Notes: generated by a model not told the origin, from the letters alone. A stretch of 64,000 nt of DNA from Zoogloeaceae bacterium (GCA_024235595.1 JACKMC010000002.1:124001-188000), one strand, 5' to 3'. Positions 8,268 through 16,993 are shown, numbered from the stretch's first letter. Numbers and translations are program-made.

Positions 8268-9575
8268 CTAGAAGAATGTCCTGAGTGCGCCGCTGACCCG
8301 GTAGTCCGAGTCCATCAGCCACAGCAGGGGCCATTTGTCGAAGGTGGTGCACGGGTGAGAGATGCCGAAGCCGAGCAGGTCGCCGACCGCGAGCGGATGC
8401 ACTTCGGGGCCGTCCAGCAAGGCGTGCTGGTCGTTGAGGCTGCCGACCCGGAATCCTGCCAACGTTTGCGGCTTGTCATGCAGGCCGCGGCGCAGCCACC
8501 ATCGCGGTAGCGGCAGGTCGATGTCGTAGGAGGCGTCACGCTTGCCGAAGGCGACGATCACGCGACCGGGTTCGGGGCAGGATTGCACCTGGGCGACGAT
8601 CTCGAGCGCAGGCTGCAGCCCCTCGCCGAGCGCTGCCACGGCGGGATCGCGCGCGGCCATGGCATCGGCAAGGTGGCGGTAGTGCAGGCTGTCGTGGGTG
8701 AGGTAGCAGCCGCTGCGCAGGACCAAGCGGCTGCGCGGCGGAAGGCCCTTGGCAAGGCTAGCCGTGACCAGGTCGAGGAAGGCCGAGCCGCCAGCGCTGA
8801 GCAGGATCTCGCCGTCGGCGAACCAGCCCCGCCGGTGACATGCAAGGGCGAGCGCCTTGACCCCCTCCAGCATGGCCTCGACTGCCGCCTGCTGCTGTTC
8901 GGCAGGTCGGCCGGCGAAGATCCCTTCGAATGCCTCGATGCCCCGTAAGGCGATCTCCGGCGCAGCCCCGGCGATTCTTTCCGCAAGCGCGATGCCCTGT
9001 TCCACGCTGCGCACGCCGGTGCGCCCGCCAGCCGCGCCAACTTCCAGCAGAACCTGAAGGGGTCGCGCCGCGGGGCGTGCCGCGAGGCCGGCCTTGAGGC
9101 GCTCGAGGCCGGCCTCGGAATCGATCAGGCAGTAGAAATCGAAACCGGGGTCGCGCGCCAGTTCATCGAGCACCCAGCGAATGTCGGCGCGGCCGACGAG
9201 CTGGTTGGCATAGAGAATGCGGGGTACGCCGTGCCGGCGGTACACCCGCAGATGGGCGGGCGTCGCGGCGGTCAGGCCCCAGGCGCCGTCGTCGAGCTGG
9301 CGCTGGAAGAGCTGTGGCGACATCGTGGTCTTGCCGTGAGGCGCGATTCGCGCGCCGCTCAAGGCAAGAAAGCGGCGCATCCAGGTGCTGTTGTGGCGCA
9401 GGATGTCGTCGCGGACGAGCGCCGCAGGCAGGGTGAAGTCTTCGTCGAGGAGCCGGAGTGCGGCGCCGCCGATCTCGCCCAGCGGCAGTCCGTAGAGCTG
9501 TGGCGGCACGATCTTGAACTTCCAGTCGAGCGGTGTTTCGAGGATCGCTTCGAGGTGCAGGCGGGGCGGATTCAT
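8268..9575 (-). CDS. D-serine dehydratase-like / fold-III alanine-racemase-type PLP enzyme
   Basis: 435 aa. The N-terminal barrel carries the PLP lysine in APHGKTTMSP (Lys82). A Gly-rich phosphate-binding loop is seen as LLSAGGSAFLDLV, and the C-terminus has SHPCTTFDKW, whose His and Cys match the zinc pair of eukaryotic-type D-serine dehydratases and D-threonine aldolases. It probably deaminates or cleaves a D-amino or beta-hydroxy amino acid; the substrate is not determined. Its ATG overlaps the stop of the dehalogenase-like gene upstream (ATGA), so the two are translationally coupled. Confidence 0.8.
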   Translation of the reverse strand: MNPPRLHLEAILETPLDWKFKIVPPQLYGLPLGEIGGAALRLLDEDFTLPAALVRDDILRHNSTWMRRFLALSGARIAPHGKTTMSPQLFQRQLDDGAWGLTAATPAHLRVYRRHGVPRILYANQLVGRADIRWVLDELARDPGFDFYCLIDSEAGLERLKAGLAARPAARPLQVLLEVGAAGGRTGVRSVEQGIALAERIAGAAPEIALRGIEAFEGIFAGRPAEQQQAAVEAMLEGVKALALACHRRGWFADGEILLSAGGSAFLDLVTASLAKGLPPRSRLVLRSGCYLTHDSLHYRHLADAMAARDPAVAALGEGLQPALEIVAQVQSCPEPGRVIVAFGKRDASYDIDLPLPRWWLRRGLHDKPQTLAGFRVGSLNDQHALLDGPEVHPLAVGDLLGFGISHPCTTFDKWPLLWLMDSDYRVSGALRTFF

Positions 9576-10441
9576 AGCTGGGCGCGAAAGTAGGCGAGGT
9601 TGATGATAAGGCCCGGCAGCAGCCACTGGAACAGGCGGCTCACCTCGAGCACCTCGGCGAGCGCGGCGTCCTGGCTGGCGGCGTGCTTGAGGCCCGCGGC
9701 ATCGAGGCCCTCGGGGTTGGGAAAGTGCCGGCACAGTTGCAGCGCCTCTTCGTGCAGCGCGGTGCACAGTGCTTCATGGGGCGCCGAGTGCAACTGCGGG
9801 CGCAGCGATCCCCAGGCCAGCGAGAAATAGCTCGGCCAGCGTGCCAGCGCGCGATACTCGGTGTTCACGAAAGGCACACCCAAGGTGGTCTTGATGTCGG
9901 CGTAGAGCTCGCGGGTGGGTTTGTCTGCGTGATGAGCCTCCATCAGCACCGCAGGTGCAGCCTGCGTCGTGGCCTGCTCGCCATAGAAGGGCGGGGCGAC
10001 ATTGCGTTCGTCGCCGAAGCGGCCACCTTCGAGCAGCAGGCGGGCCAGCGTGGCGATCAGCAGGTAGGCCTGGTTGCCGTGGTGGAAGGCTTCGAGCACC
10101 GCGCGGATCTCGTCGACCTCGCCAGGCGCATAGCCCAGGCCGCCGAGTGCCGCCTCCAGGGGTGAGGGCGCGAGCGTGGCGGCTTGCGCGTCCGAATGCT
10201 CCTGCAGGCGGACGAGCGCCTCGTTGAAGGGCGCGCTGGCGCATACCGGGCGCAGCCCCCGCCAGAGCTCGGCAAAGAAGTTGGGATAGTGCGAGAAAGC
10301 CATCGTCACGACTCCCATCGATGGCATCCGCAGTACCGCCTTCATGTCCTGGTACCAAGCGAGGCGCTGGCTGTCGACGAGGTGTTCGGGCAGTGGGTGA
10401 ATGGCCGGAATGGCTTTCGGGAGTTGACGTTTCATGACCAT
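9572..10441 (-). CDS. DehI-family 2-haloacid dehalogenase-like protein
   Basis: 289 aa, built from two internal repeats, as in the pseudo-dimeric DehI family: MKAVLRMPSMGVVTMAFSHY followed by LWRGLRPVC, and IKTTLGVPFVNTEYRALARW followed by AWGSLRPQL. The known family members hydrolyse both D- and L-2-haloacids through an activated water. I cannot confirm from sequence alone that the catalytic Asp is kept, so the activity is a family inference. The start at 10441 has AGAGGA 4-5 bases upstream; the ATG at 10435 is the alternative. First gene of a two-gene unit with the PLP enzyme downstream. Confidence 0.75.
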   Translation of the reverse strand: MVMKRQLPKAIPAIHPLPEHLVDSQRLAWYQDMKAVLRMPSMGVVTMAFSHYPNFFAELWRGLRPVCASAPFNEALVRLQEHSDAQAATLAPSPLEAALGGLGYAPGEVDEIRAVLEAFHHGNQAYLLIATLARLLLEGGRFGDERNVAPPFYGEQATTQAAPAVLMEAHHADKPTRELYADIKTTLGVPFVNTEYRALARWPSYFSLAWGSLRPQLHSAPHEALCTALHEEALQLCRHFPNPEGLDAAGLKHAASQDAALAEVLEVSRLFQWLLPGLIINLAYFRAQL

Positions 10442-10631
10442 GCAATCCTCTTGAAAGGGTGGGCCTGGCGCCAGGGCAGGGGGAGTGCGGCAAAGTCGCC
10501 CGCTTTTCGTCACGCCGACAGGAGCAGGACCCGCGCGGCCGGGGTTTCGTTCCGGCTTTGCGCGGGCCAAGCGGCTGCGTGGTCGGTACAATGCCGGAAA
10601 TCGCGGCAAGCGAGCCAGCCGCAGGAGGATG

Positions 10632-11564
10632 ATGGAAATGAGTGTGCAGGTTGAATGTCGCGGCGAGGCCCTGCAAAGCGCCGCGCCGATGCTGACAAAG
10701 GTGATCGAGACGCTTCTGGCGCGCACCGCCGAGCGTGATCCGGACCTCGATCTGGAGGATCTCGAGCTGATCGTCGTGGCCGAGGACTATACCCTCGCGC
10801 TGGCGCAGCTGAGCGGCGGCGAGGCGGTGGGCGGCGAAGGCGTGGTGCGGGCGATCCACCGCGAGGAGTCGGTGACCATGCTGCTCGACGGCCGCCACAT
10901 GTCGGCGGCGCTGGCCGGCGATGCCGAGGCGGTGGCCGCCTTCGTCCATCTCTTCCACCGCGAGCTGTGCCGCATCCACGACGCGCGTGTGCGGCTGGGC
11001 CGCGCCGAGGGCCTGGCGGCCCTGCTCGACTGCGAATTCGACCGCCAGTTGCTGCCGATCGCGGAGTCGATGTGGGCGGAATACTTCTCGACCCGCCGCT
11101 CGGTGTGGTCGCTGCCCGCTTCGTCGGACCTGATGCTCAATCACCTCGCCGACCTCAACGACGCGTTCCCGCCTTCGATGCAGGAGGAGATTGCCCTGCA
11201 TCTTGCCGCCAACGATCTCGATGCACTGTTTGCCCGCAGCCTCGGCAGGATCACCCACCTGCTGCAGACGATTGCCCATTGTCAGGGTTACCTGGCCGGC
11301 CTGGGGCGCCCGCTCTCGCAGCTGAGCCCGGAACTCGAGCAGATGCTCGTCAAGGGATTCCTGGCCGAGGCATGGCCGCAGACCGGCGAGGTTCTCGACC
11401 AGCTCTACCGTGGCGAGGCGCGCAGCGCAGAGGCCTTGTATGCAGCGCTGCTACCGCAGATCCAGACCGTCTTTGCGGCCCTGGGCCAGCGCATCCGCCG
11501 TGCCGAGGACGGCGGCGTGTGGCTCGATCCGATTCCGATGTTCGGCGTCACGCCGATGCAGTGA
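10632..11564 (+). CDS. Unrecognised 310-aa soluble protein
   Basis: The ATG at 10632 follows AGGAGG closely; an ATG at 10638 with better spacing would remove two residues. The protein is acidic and mostly helical, with no signal peptide, membrane segment or Cys-rich motif. The middle holds a long alpha-helical part with HLFHRELCRIHDARVR and AESMWAEYFSTRRS near residues 105-155. The sequence HRELCRIHDA with Glu and His spaced along helices might hold a metal, but this is speculative. It is divergent from the DehI gene across a 190-base gap that must hold both promoters. Confidence 0.6.
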   Translation: MEMSVQVECRGEALQSAAPMLTKVIETLLARTAERDPDLDLEDLELIVVAEDYTLALAQLSGGEAVGGEGVVRAIHREESVTMLLDGRHMSAALAGDAEAVAAFVHLFHRELCRIHDARVRLGRAEGLAALLDCEFDRQLLPIAESMWAEYFSTRRSVWSLPASSDLMLNHLADLNDAFPPSMQEEIALHLAANDLDALFARSLGRITHLLQTIAHCQGYLAGLGRPLSQLSPELEQMLVKGFLAEAWPQTGEVLDQLYRGEARSAEALYAALLPQIQTVFAALGQRIRRAEDGGVWLDPIPMFGVTPMQ

Positions 11565-11714
11565 GGTGGCCAGCGACCACCGCAGGCCGCTCGAGGCGTA
11601 CTGCCGGGATGACCGGGCCAGTACCGCCGGAGGCGCTATCGACCTCGCCTTCATCGCGGGTTACGCTGCAGCCGATGATGATTGCGGGTCACGATCCACT
11701 CTGACGTTGCGAAT

Positions 11715-12419
11715 ATGAACGATTCTTTCCGGCGCGGCGCTCGCGAGGGCTTCCGCGCCTTTCTTCCTTTGTCGGTCGGGCTGATTCCGTGGGCGATGGT
11801 CACCGGGGTGGCGATGCGCAGCGCGGGCTTCTCGGTGATCGAGGCCATCGGCATGACCCTGATGGTGTTTGCCGGCACCGCCCAGCTCGGCACCCTGCCG
11901 CTGATCGTGAGCGGTGCGCCGCTATGGCTCATCGTCACCACCGCGTTGGTGCTCAATCTGCGCTTCGTGATCTTCAGTGCGGCGATCTCGCCCGCCTTCG
12001 AGGGCATTCCGCTGCTCAAGCGGATGATGTCGGGCTATCTGCTGGTCGACGGGGTCTTCGCGGTGGGGGCCGAACGCATGCTTGCCTCGAAGGATCGCGA
12101 CTGGCGCTTCGGCTTCTATCTTGCGCCCTCGTTGTGGGCGTGGAGCCTGTGGCAGGTTTTCGTGCTGCTGGGGGTGCTCGGCGCGGAGCTGGTGCCGCAG
12201 GGCTGGTCGCTCGAATTCATGGCGACGATTGCCTTGATGACGCTGCTGGTGCCGCTCGCCGCCTCGCGGCCGATGCTGGTGGCGGCGCTGGCGGGTGGGG
12301 TCTCGGCCGTGGCGCTGCGCGGCATGCCGCTCAAGCTGGGCCTGATCGCCGGCATCATGATCGGCATCGTTGCGGGCTTCGCCGCCGAGCACTGGCTGCA
12401 TCGCAGGAGGGCGGCATGA
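11715..12419 (+). CDS. azlC: AzlC family branched-chain amino acid exporter, large subunit
   Basis: 234 aa, about six to seven membrane segments. The N-terminal pattern FRRGAREGFRAFLPLSVGLIPWAMVTGV and the motif LNLRFVIFSAAISP are characteristic of AzlC (YgaZ-like) permeases, which with AzlD export branched-chain and related amino acids. The ATG at 11715 is the family-typical start; a TTG at 11682 would add eleven residues. The stop overlaps the azlD start (ATGA), so the two subunits are made in a coupled way. Confidence 0.92.
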   Translation: MNDSFRRGAREGFRAFLPLSVGLIPWAMVTGVAMRSAGFSVIEAIGMTLMVFAGTAQLGTLPLIVSGAPLWLIVTTALVLNLRFVIFSAAISPAFEGIPLLKRMMSGYLLVDGVFAVGAERMLASKDRDWRFGFYLAPSLWAWSLWQVFVLLGVLGAELVPQGWSLEFMATIALMTLLVPLAASRPMLVAALAGGVSAVALRGMPLKLGLIAGIMIGIVAGFAAEHWLHRRRAA

Positions 12420-12742
12420 TCGAGGGGGTGTGGTTGTGGGTGACCTTCGCGCTCATCGCGCTGGCGACGCATCTGCCGCGCGGCAGCTTCATCGTCGCCG
12501 GCAGTCGTGCCCGATTGCCGGCGACCCTGCAGCGGGCGCTGCGCTATGCACCGGCAGCGGCCTTGTCGGCGCTGGTGATGCCCGACGTGGTGCTCGAGGG
12601 CGGTGAGCTCGATCCCCTCAACCCGAAGCTTGCCGCCGCCCTGGCGGTGCTGCTGATCGCCGCCCGCTGGCGCAATCCGTGGCTGCCCTTCATCGCCGGC
12701 ATGGGCGTCTTGCTGTTGCTGCGCAAGGGCCTCGGCTGGTAG
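12416..12742 (+). CDS. azlD: AzlD family exporter, small subunit
   Basis: 108 aa with four hydrophobic segments. THLPRGSFIVAG near the N-terminus and ALRYAPAAALSALVMPDVV match AzlD (YgaH-like) small subunits. The ATG lies inside the end of azlC, with GGAGG of the ribosome site in the azlC coding region. Partner of AzlC in amino acid export across the inner membrane. Converges on feoA with only one base between the stops. Confidence 0.9.
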   Translation: MIEGVWLWVTFALIALATHLPRGSFIVAGSRARLPATLQRALRYAPAAALSALVMPDVVLEGGELDPLNPKLAAALAVLLIAARWRNPWLPFIAGMGVLLLLRKGLGW

Positions 12743-12743
12743 C

Positions 12744-12998
12744 TCAGGGGGCGTGCCGGGGCAGCTTCTCGACCCACAGATCGCTGGCCACCGCGTGTTC
12801 GAGCGCAATCTCGACATGATCGCAGAGCACCACGGTGAGCGGACTTTGCTGCAGCACCTCGAGCGGATGGCCCACCGACAGCCCGTAGGCCAGCAGCTGT
12901 TCGCGCTGCAGCGGGTCGAGTGCGGGATCGAACTCGGCCAGCCGGATCTTGCTGCCGACCGGTACGCCGATCAGGCGAAGGTGCTCTCGGTTGCTCAT
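12744..12998 (-). CDS. feoA: FeoA ferrous iron transport accessory protein
   Basis: 84 aa, one SH3-like FeoA domain: HLRLIGVPVGSKIRLAEF, LLAYGLSVGHPLEVLQQSP, and CDHVEIALEHAVASDLWVE. FeoA is a small cytosolic partner of FeoB. The ATG at 12998 gives the usual family length but has no clear ribosome site. The frame is open upstream without a stop to a GTG at 13133 that overlaps the feoB stop, which would add 45 residues rich in Ala, Pro and Arg. Order is feoB then feoA, the reverse of the common feoA-feoB. Confidence 0.88.
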   Translation of the reverse strand: MSNREHLRLIGVPVGSKIRLAEFDPALDPLQREQLLAYGLSVGHPLEVLQQSPLTVVLCDHVEIALEHAVASDLWVEKLPRHAP

Positions 12999-13129
12999 CG
13001 TGGGTGAAGACCGTGGTTCGCTGGCAAGGCCGCGAGGGGCCCGCGGCATCAACAGTGTAGCCCAGCGGAACAGCAAGGGCATGGCCGCAAGCCGTGGCGG
13101 CGCCATGGCGGCGCGCAGCGTATCGACGT

Positions 13130-15100
13130 TCACCAGAATATCCTCAGCAGTTGATGCAGGATGCCGCCGACCAGGAAGGCCGTCGGCACGATCATTCCCA
13201 CCATCAGGGCGGCGGTGCGCGCGCCCTGTTCCTTGATGATCATCATCATGCTTGCGATGCAGGGAATGAACAGGGTGAGGGTCACCATGCCGACCACCGC
13301 CTGTTCGGCGGAGAGCTGGCTGGACAGGGCGAACAGGCCGGTGGCGCCGAAGTCGCGGCGCAGGAAACCCATCACGAAGGCCGCGCTGGCCTCGGGCGGC
13401 AGGCCCAGCCAGCCGGTCACCAGCGGCTCGCCGGCGCGGATGATCCACGGCAGGATGCCGAGCCGGTCGAGCATGTACATGATGAAGGTGCCGAGCAGGA
13501 ACAGCGGAATGACCTCGATGAGGTACCACTTGAGGCGACCGCCGGTCTTCTTCAGGACGTTGCCGAGCACCGGCAGGCGCATCGGCGGCAGCTCGGTGAC
13601 CAGCGGGATGCGTCGCCCCTTGACCAGCTTGCCGGCCAGCCAGCCGGTGAACAGCAGCACGAAGAGGATCGTCACCGCCCAGATCACCGTGCCCGCGAAG
13701 GTCATGCCGCCGAGCAGGCCGAGCACCACGCCGAGCTGGGCCGAGCAGGGGATCGCCAGCGCCATCAGGAAGGTGGTGATGAGGCGTTCGCGACGGGTGT
13801 GCAGGATGCGGGTGGTGAGCGTCGCCATGGTCACGCAGCCCAGGCCCAGCACCATCGGCAGCACCGCGCGGCCGTTCAGGCCGAGCATCGCGAACATGCG
13901 GTTGGCGATGACCGACAGGCGCGAGAAATAGCCCGAGTCCTCGAGCACGCCGAAGGCCAGGAAGAAGGTGGTGACGATGGGCAGGATCAGCGCCAGCGCG
14001 TAGGTCATGCCCATGGTCCACAGGCCATACTGGCCGACGAACAGGTCGGTGAACCAGCCGGCGCCGAAGATGCGGTTGAAGAAGTCGGTGACCGCGGGGT
14101 TGAGGACCTCGCCGAAGAGCTGCTCTTCGAACAGCCCGACCAGGGTTTCGGCGCCGAATACCCCCACCAGTTCGTACACCACGTAGAGCACCGCGAGCAG
14201 AATCGGCCAGCCCCAAAGCCGGTGCACCGCGAGCTGGCCGACACGCTGCGCCATCGGCCGGCGAAGGTGTGCGCTTTGGTCCATCACGGTCTTGGTCAGC
14301 GCGTCGGCCGCGCGGCCACGCTCCGCGGCGAGGCGGGCGGCGAGCGCTTCGCTGCTGGCCGCGTCGGCTGCGCAGCGCAGGGCGACAAGCCTGGCGTAGT
14401 CGTCGCCGGATTTTTCCTGCAGCCATTGCTCGACTTCGGAGTCGCCGCCGAGAAACAGGATCGCCAGGCCTCGCGAGGCCAGGCGCGGATGAGGTGCCAG
14501 TTCTTCGACCAGCGCCGTGGCCTCCTGCACCACGGCTTCGGTGTCCGTGTCGTAATGCAGAAGTGGGGCAGGCGCCTTGGCGACGTCGAGCGCATCGATC
14601 AGCGGCTGCATGCCCGAGCCGCCGGTCGCGATCGTCGGCACGACGGGAATGCGCAGAACTTCGGACAGCGCCTTGTGGTCGACCGCGACACCCCGTGCGC
14701 TGGCCTCGTCGCTCATGTTCAGCGCCAGCACCATCGGCACCCCGAGCTCGGCCAGCAAGGCGGTGAGGGTGAGCGTGCGGCGCAGGTTCTTGGCGTCGCC
14801 GACCTGCACCGCAAGGCGCAGTTCCTCGTGGAGCAGGGCCCGCATGGTGGCGCGCTCGTCGTCGCTGCGACCCGGCAGGGAGAGCACGCCCGGGGTGTCG
14901 AGCAGCGACAGCGCGCGGTCGAAGCGTGCAGTGGCGCGCGACACCTCGACCGTGGTTCCGGGGTAATTGGAGACGTTGACATAGGTGCCGGTGAGACGAT
15001 GAAAAAGCACTGACTTGCCGACGTTTGGGTGGCCGACCAGCAACATCGCGGTGTGATCGAGCGGACTTTCAGGTGAGGTACGGGGAAGGGTGAGATCCAT
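13130..15100 (-). CDS. feoB: FeoB ferrous iron transporter with G domain
   Basis: 656 aa. The N-terminal G protein domain has G1 GHPNVGKS at residues 23-30, G3 DTPG near residue 68, and a G4 written NMSD in place of NKxD, which is common in FeoB. A helical linker follows, then the membrane channel part with two Gate-like repeats and the motifs VLGLGCVTMATLTTR and FIPCIASMMMI, whose Cys residues are typical of the FeoB pore. It takes up Fe(II) through the inner membrane, mainly without oxygen. The start at 15100 matches the family; 50 to 92 bases upstream lie a Fur-like and an FNR-like site. Confidence 0.95.
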   Translation of the reverse strand: MDLTLPRTSPESPLDHTAMLLVGHPNVGKSVLFHRLTGTYVNVSNYPGTTVEVSRATARFDRALSLLDTPGVLSLPGRSDDERATMRALLHEELRLAVQVGDAKNLRRTLTLTALLAELGVPMVLALNMSDEASARGVAVDHKALSEVLRIPVVPTIATGGSGMQPLIDALDVAKAPAPLLHYDTDTEAVVQEATALVEELAPHPRLASRGLAILFLGGDSEVEQWLQEKSGDDYARLVALRCAADAASSEALAARLAAERGRAADALTKTVMDQSAHLRRPMAQRVGQLAVHRLWGWPILLAVLYVVYELVGVFGAETLVGLFEEQLFGEVLNPAVTDFFNRIFGAGWFTDLFVGQYGLWTMGMTYALALILPIVTTFFLAFGVLEDSGYFSRLSVIANRMFAMLGLNGRAVLPMVLGLGCVTMATLTTRILHTRRERLITTFLMALAIPCSAQLGVVLGLLGGMTFAGTVIWAVTILFVLLFTGWLAGKLVKGRRIPLVTELPPMRLPVLGNVLKKTGGRLKWYLIEVIPLFLLGTFIMYMLDRLGILPWIIRAGEPLVTGWLGLPPEASAAFVMGFLRRDFGATGLFALSSQLSAEQAVVGMVTLTLFIPCIASMMMIIKEQGARTAALMVGMIVPTAFLVGGILHQLLRIFW

Positions 15101-15149
15101 TTTCGGGGCTGCAGCGGGCTGGTGAAGCGCAAGTGTATTCCAATACGCA

Positions 15150-15168
15150 AACGATAGTGATTCGCAGT
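15150..15168. promoter_or_regulatory. Putative Fur box upstream of feoB
   Basis: On the minus strand the core TGCGAATCACTATCG agrees with the 15-base Fur core TGATAATCATTATCA at about 11 positions. It lies 50-68 bases before the feoB ATG. Fe(II)-Fur would repress feoB when iron is ample. Confidence 0.55.
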
Positions 15169-15178
15169 CAGGGTTTTG

Positions 15179-15192
15179 TTGACGTGGGTCAA
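15179..15192. promoter_or_regulatory. FNR/ANR-type box upstream of feoB
   Basis: TTGAC-GTGG-GTCAA is a perfectly symmetric FNR/ANR/DNR-family half-site pair with the standard 4-base gap (consensus TTGAT-N4-ATCAA). It sits about 80 bases before the feoB ATG and includes the stop codon of the upstream alpha-hydroxy-acid oxidase gene. It suggests activation of feoB at low oxygen. Confidence 0.7.
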
Positions 15193-16313
15193 GTGTGCCG
15201 TCTTTGGCCCTCGCCGCGGTCCAGCACATCGCGTGTGATGTCCTCGATGCGTGCGCAACCGCAGAGCGCCATCGCGATCTCGAGTTCGTCGCGCAGCAGG
15301 CGTAGCACGTGCGCCACGCCAAGTGCGCCGGCGCAGGCCAGACCGTGGATCGCGGGGCGCCCGACGAGTACCGCATCCGCACCCAGGGCGATGGCCTTGA
15401 GCACGTCGGTGCCGCGACGGATTCCACCGTCGACCAGCAAGGGCAGGCGATGCCCGATGGCCTCGGCGATTGCGGGCAGCGCCCGGGCCGTGGCGACCGC
15501 GGTGTCGAGCACCCGGCCGCCGTGATTCGAGACGATCAATCCGGCCACGCCTGCGTCCGCGGCGAGGCGGGCATCGTCGGGGCGGAGGATGCCTTTCAGC
15601 AGAATAGGCAAACGGGTGTTCTGCTGCAGCCAGGCGAGTTCGTCCCAGTCCGGCGCGAGCTCCATGAGGCCGCCGCACAGCCCGCTGCCGCCTGTGCGCG
15701 GGCGGGGCGGCAGGGCGGCGAGATTGACCGCCGAAATGCCGGGTGGCAGCGAAAAGCCGGCGCGGCGCTCGCGGTCGCGGGCGCCACTGCAGGGGGCGTC
15801 GACGGTCAGCACCAGGGCTTCGTAGGCTGCGGCCTCGACCCGGGCGAGCAGCTCACGGTTGAAGCCGCGGTCGTGCTGAAGATAGAGCTGGAACCACAAG
15901 GGGCCTCGTTCAGGGTCGTCGGCGATGGCGGAGGCGATTCGTTCCAGCGAGATGCTGGCCTGGGTGCTCACTACCATGCCGGCACCCTGGGCGGCGGCGG
16001 CATGGGCGCAGGCGAGCTCGCCGTCGGCATGGGCGAGCCGCTGGAAGGCCACCGGCGCGAGCAGGATGGGGTGGGCGAGCGAGCGCCCGAGCAGGGTGGT
16101 GCGGGTGCTTCCTGCGGCGAGCCTGCGCAGTATCCGCGGGTAGAGCGCAATCTCGTTCCACGCCTCGCGGTTGGCGCCAAGGGTGTGTTCATCGCCCGCA
16201 CCACCCTCGAAGTAGGCGAGGGCGTTGGCGTCGAGGCGGGTGCGGGCGAGCGCTTCGTGATCGGCGAGGCTGACCAGGCCGGGCGGGAGGCGCTCTGGCT
16301 CGGGTGCGCTCAT
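15189..16313 (-). CDS. FMN-dependent alpha-hydroxy-acid oxidase/dehydrogenase
   Basis: 374 aa, the length of the lactate/glycolate oxidase family. Visible family features are YFEGGAGDEHTL near the N-terminus, PILLAPVAFQRLAH with the FMN-site residues, VSTQASISLERIA, LVLTVDAPCSGARDRERR, the barrel Lys in PILLKGIL, and the catalytic His in SNHGGRVLD. The FMN phosphate loop is VDGGIRRGTDVLKA. It should oxidise an (S)-2-hydroxy acid such as lactate to the keto acid; the substrate is not certain. The ATG overlaps the stop of the PiuC/YbiX-like gene (ATGA), placing it as third gene of the receptor operon. Confidence 0.9.
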   Translation of the reverse strand: MSAPEPERLPPGLVSLADHEALARTRLDANALAYFEGGAGDEHTLGANREAWNEIALYPRILRRLAAGSTRTTLLGRSLAHPILLAPVAFQRLAHADGELACAHAAAAQGAGMVVSTQASISLERIASAIADDPERGPLWFQLYLQHDRGFNRELLARVEAAAYEALVLTVDAPCSGARDRERRAGFSLPPGISAVNLAALPPRPRTGGSGLCGGLMELAPDWDELAWLQQNTRLPILLKGILRPDDARLAADAGVAGLIVSNHGGRVLDTAVATARALPAIAEAIGHRLPLLVDGGIRRGTDVLKAIALGADAVLVGRPAIHGLACAGALGVAHVLRLLRDELEIAMALCGCARIEDITRDVLDRGEGQRRHT

Positions 16314-16993
16314 GTGTCCGCCCACATGCGCAGCAGGTTGTGGTAGGTGCCGGTCAGCGCGACCGTCTCCGCATCGTCGCCGTGGCGATTGCGCAGGCGG
16401 GTGATCGCCAGGTCGAGTTCGTACAGCAGGCGGCGCTGCTCGTCGCTCCTGATCATGCTTTCGATCCAGAAGAAGCAGGCGATGCGCCAGCCGCGGGTGA
16501 CCGGCGTGACCTGATGGACGCTGGTGCCGGGGTAGAGCACCGCATGCCCGGCGGGCAGTTTGATCGTGCGTGGCCCGAAGGTGTCCTGGATCAACAGTTC
16601 GCCGCCCTCGTAGGCGTCGGGCTCGCTGAGGAATACCGTGCAGGAGATATCGGTGCGTACGCGTTCACCGTCATCGGCGCGGAACCGAATTGCGTTGTCG
16701 ACATGTTCGCCATAGCTGGGGGTGTCGCCGCCATAGCGGTTGATGCGCGGTGTGAAGAGCCTGCGCGGCAGCGCGGCGCTGAGAAACAAGGGCTCGCGCT
16801 CGACAGCGCCGATGACCGCATCGCGCACATGGCGGGCGGCCGCGCAGTCATGGGGAAGTTGCTGGTTGCGCTTGACCTGCGCGGCCTGGCTGCCCGCCGA
16901 GTCGCGGCCATCGGACCATGGGGCGTCGGCAAGGAGGCGCCTGGCCTCGGCGAGTTGTCGCGCATCGAGCACATCGGGAATCTGCAGCAGCAT
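16310..16993 (-). CDS. Fe(II)/2-oxoglutarate PKHD-type hydroxylase, PiuC/YbiX family
   Basis: 227 aa, matching YbiX length. The metal triad is intact: His97-x-Asp99 (YGEHVDN) and His160 (SVHQVTP), with Arg170 (RGWRIA) as the likely 2-oxoglutarate ligand. DAPWSDGRDSAGSQAAQVKRN and RRLFTPRINRYGGD are family blocks. Members of this family are usually next to catechol-siderophore receptor genes and Fur-controlled, as here; the physiological substrate is unknown. The ATG at 16993 aligns with the YbiX start. Lies between the receptor gene (55 bases upstream) and the hydroxy-acid oxidase (overlapping). Confidence 0.92.
   Translation of the reverse strand: MLLQIPDVLDARQLAEARRLLADAPWSDGRDSAGSQAAQVKRNQQLPHDCAAARHVRDAVIGAVEREPLFLSAALPRRLFTPRINRYGGDTPSYGEHVDNAIRFRADDGERVRTDISCTVFLSEPDAYEGGELLIQDTFGPRTIKLPAGHAVLYPGTSVHQVTPVTRGWRIACFFWIESMIRSDEQRRLLYELDLAITRLRNRHGDDAETVALTGTYHNLLRMWADT

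Noticed and set aside
13094..15013. Long plus-strand frame opposite feoB
   Set aside because: Composition is Gln/His/Gly/Arg shadow type and feoB on the other strand is unmistakable.
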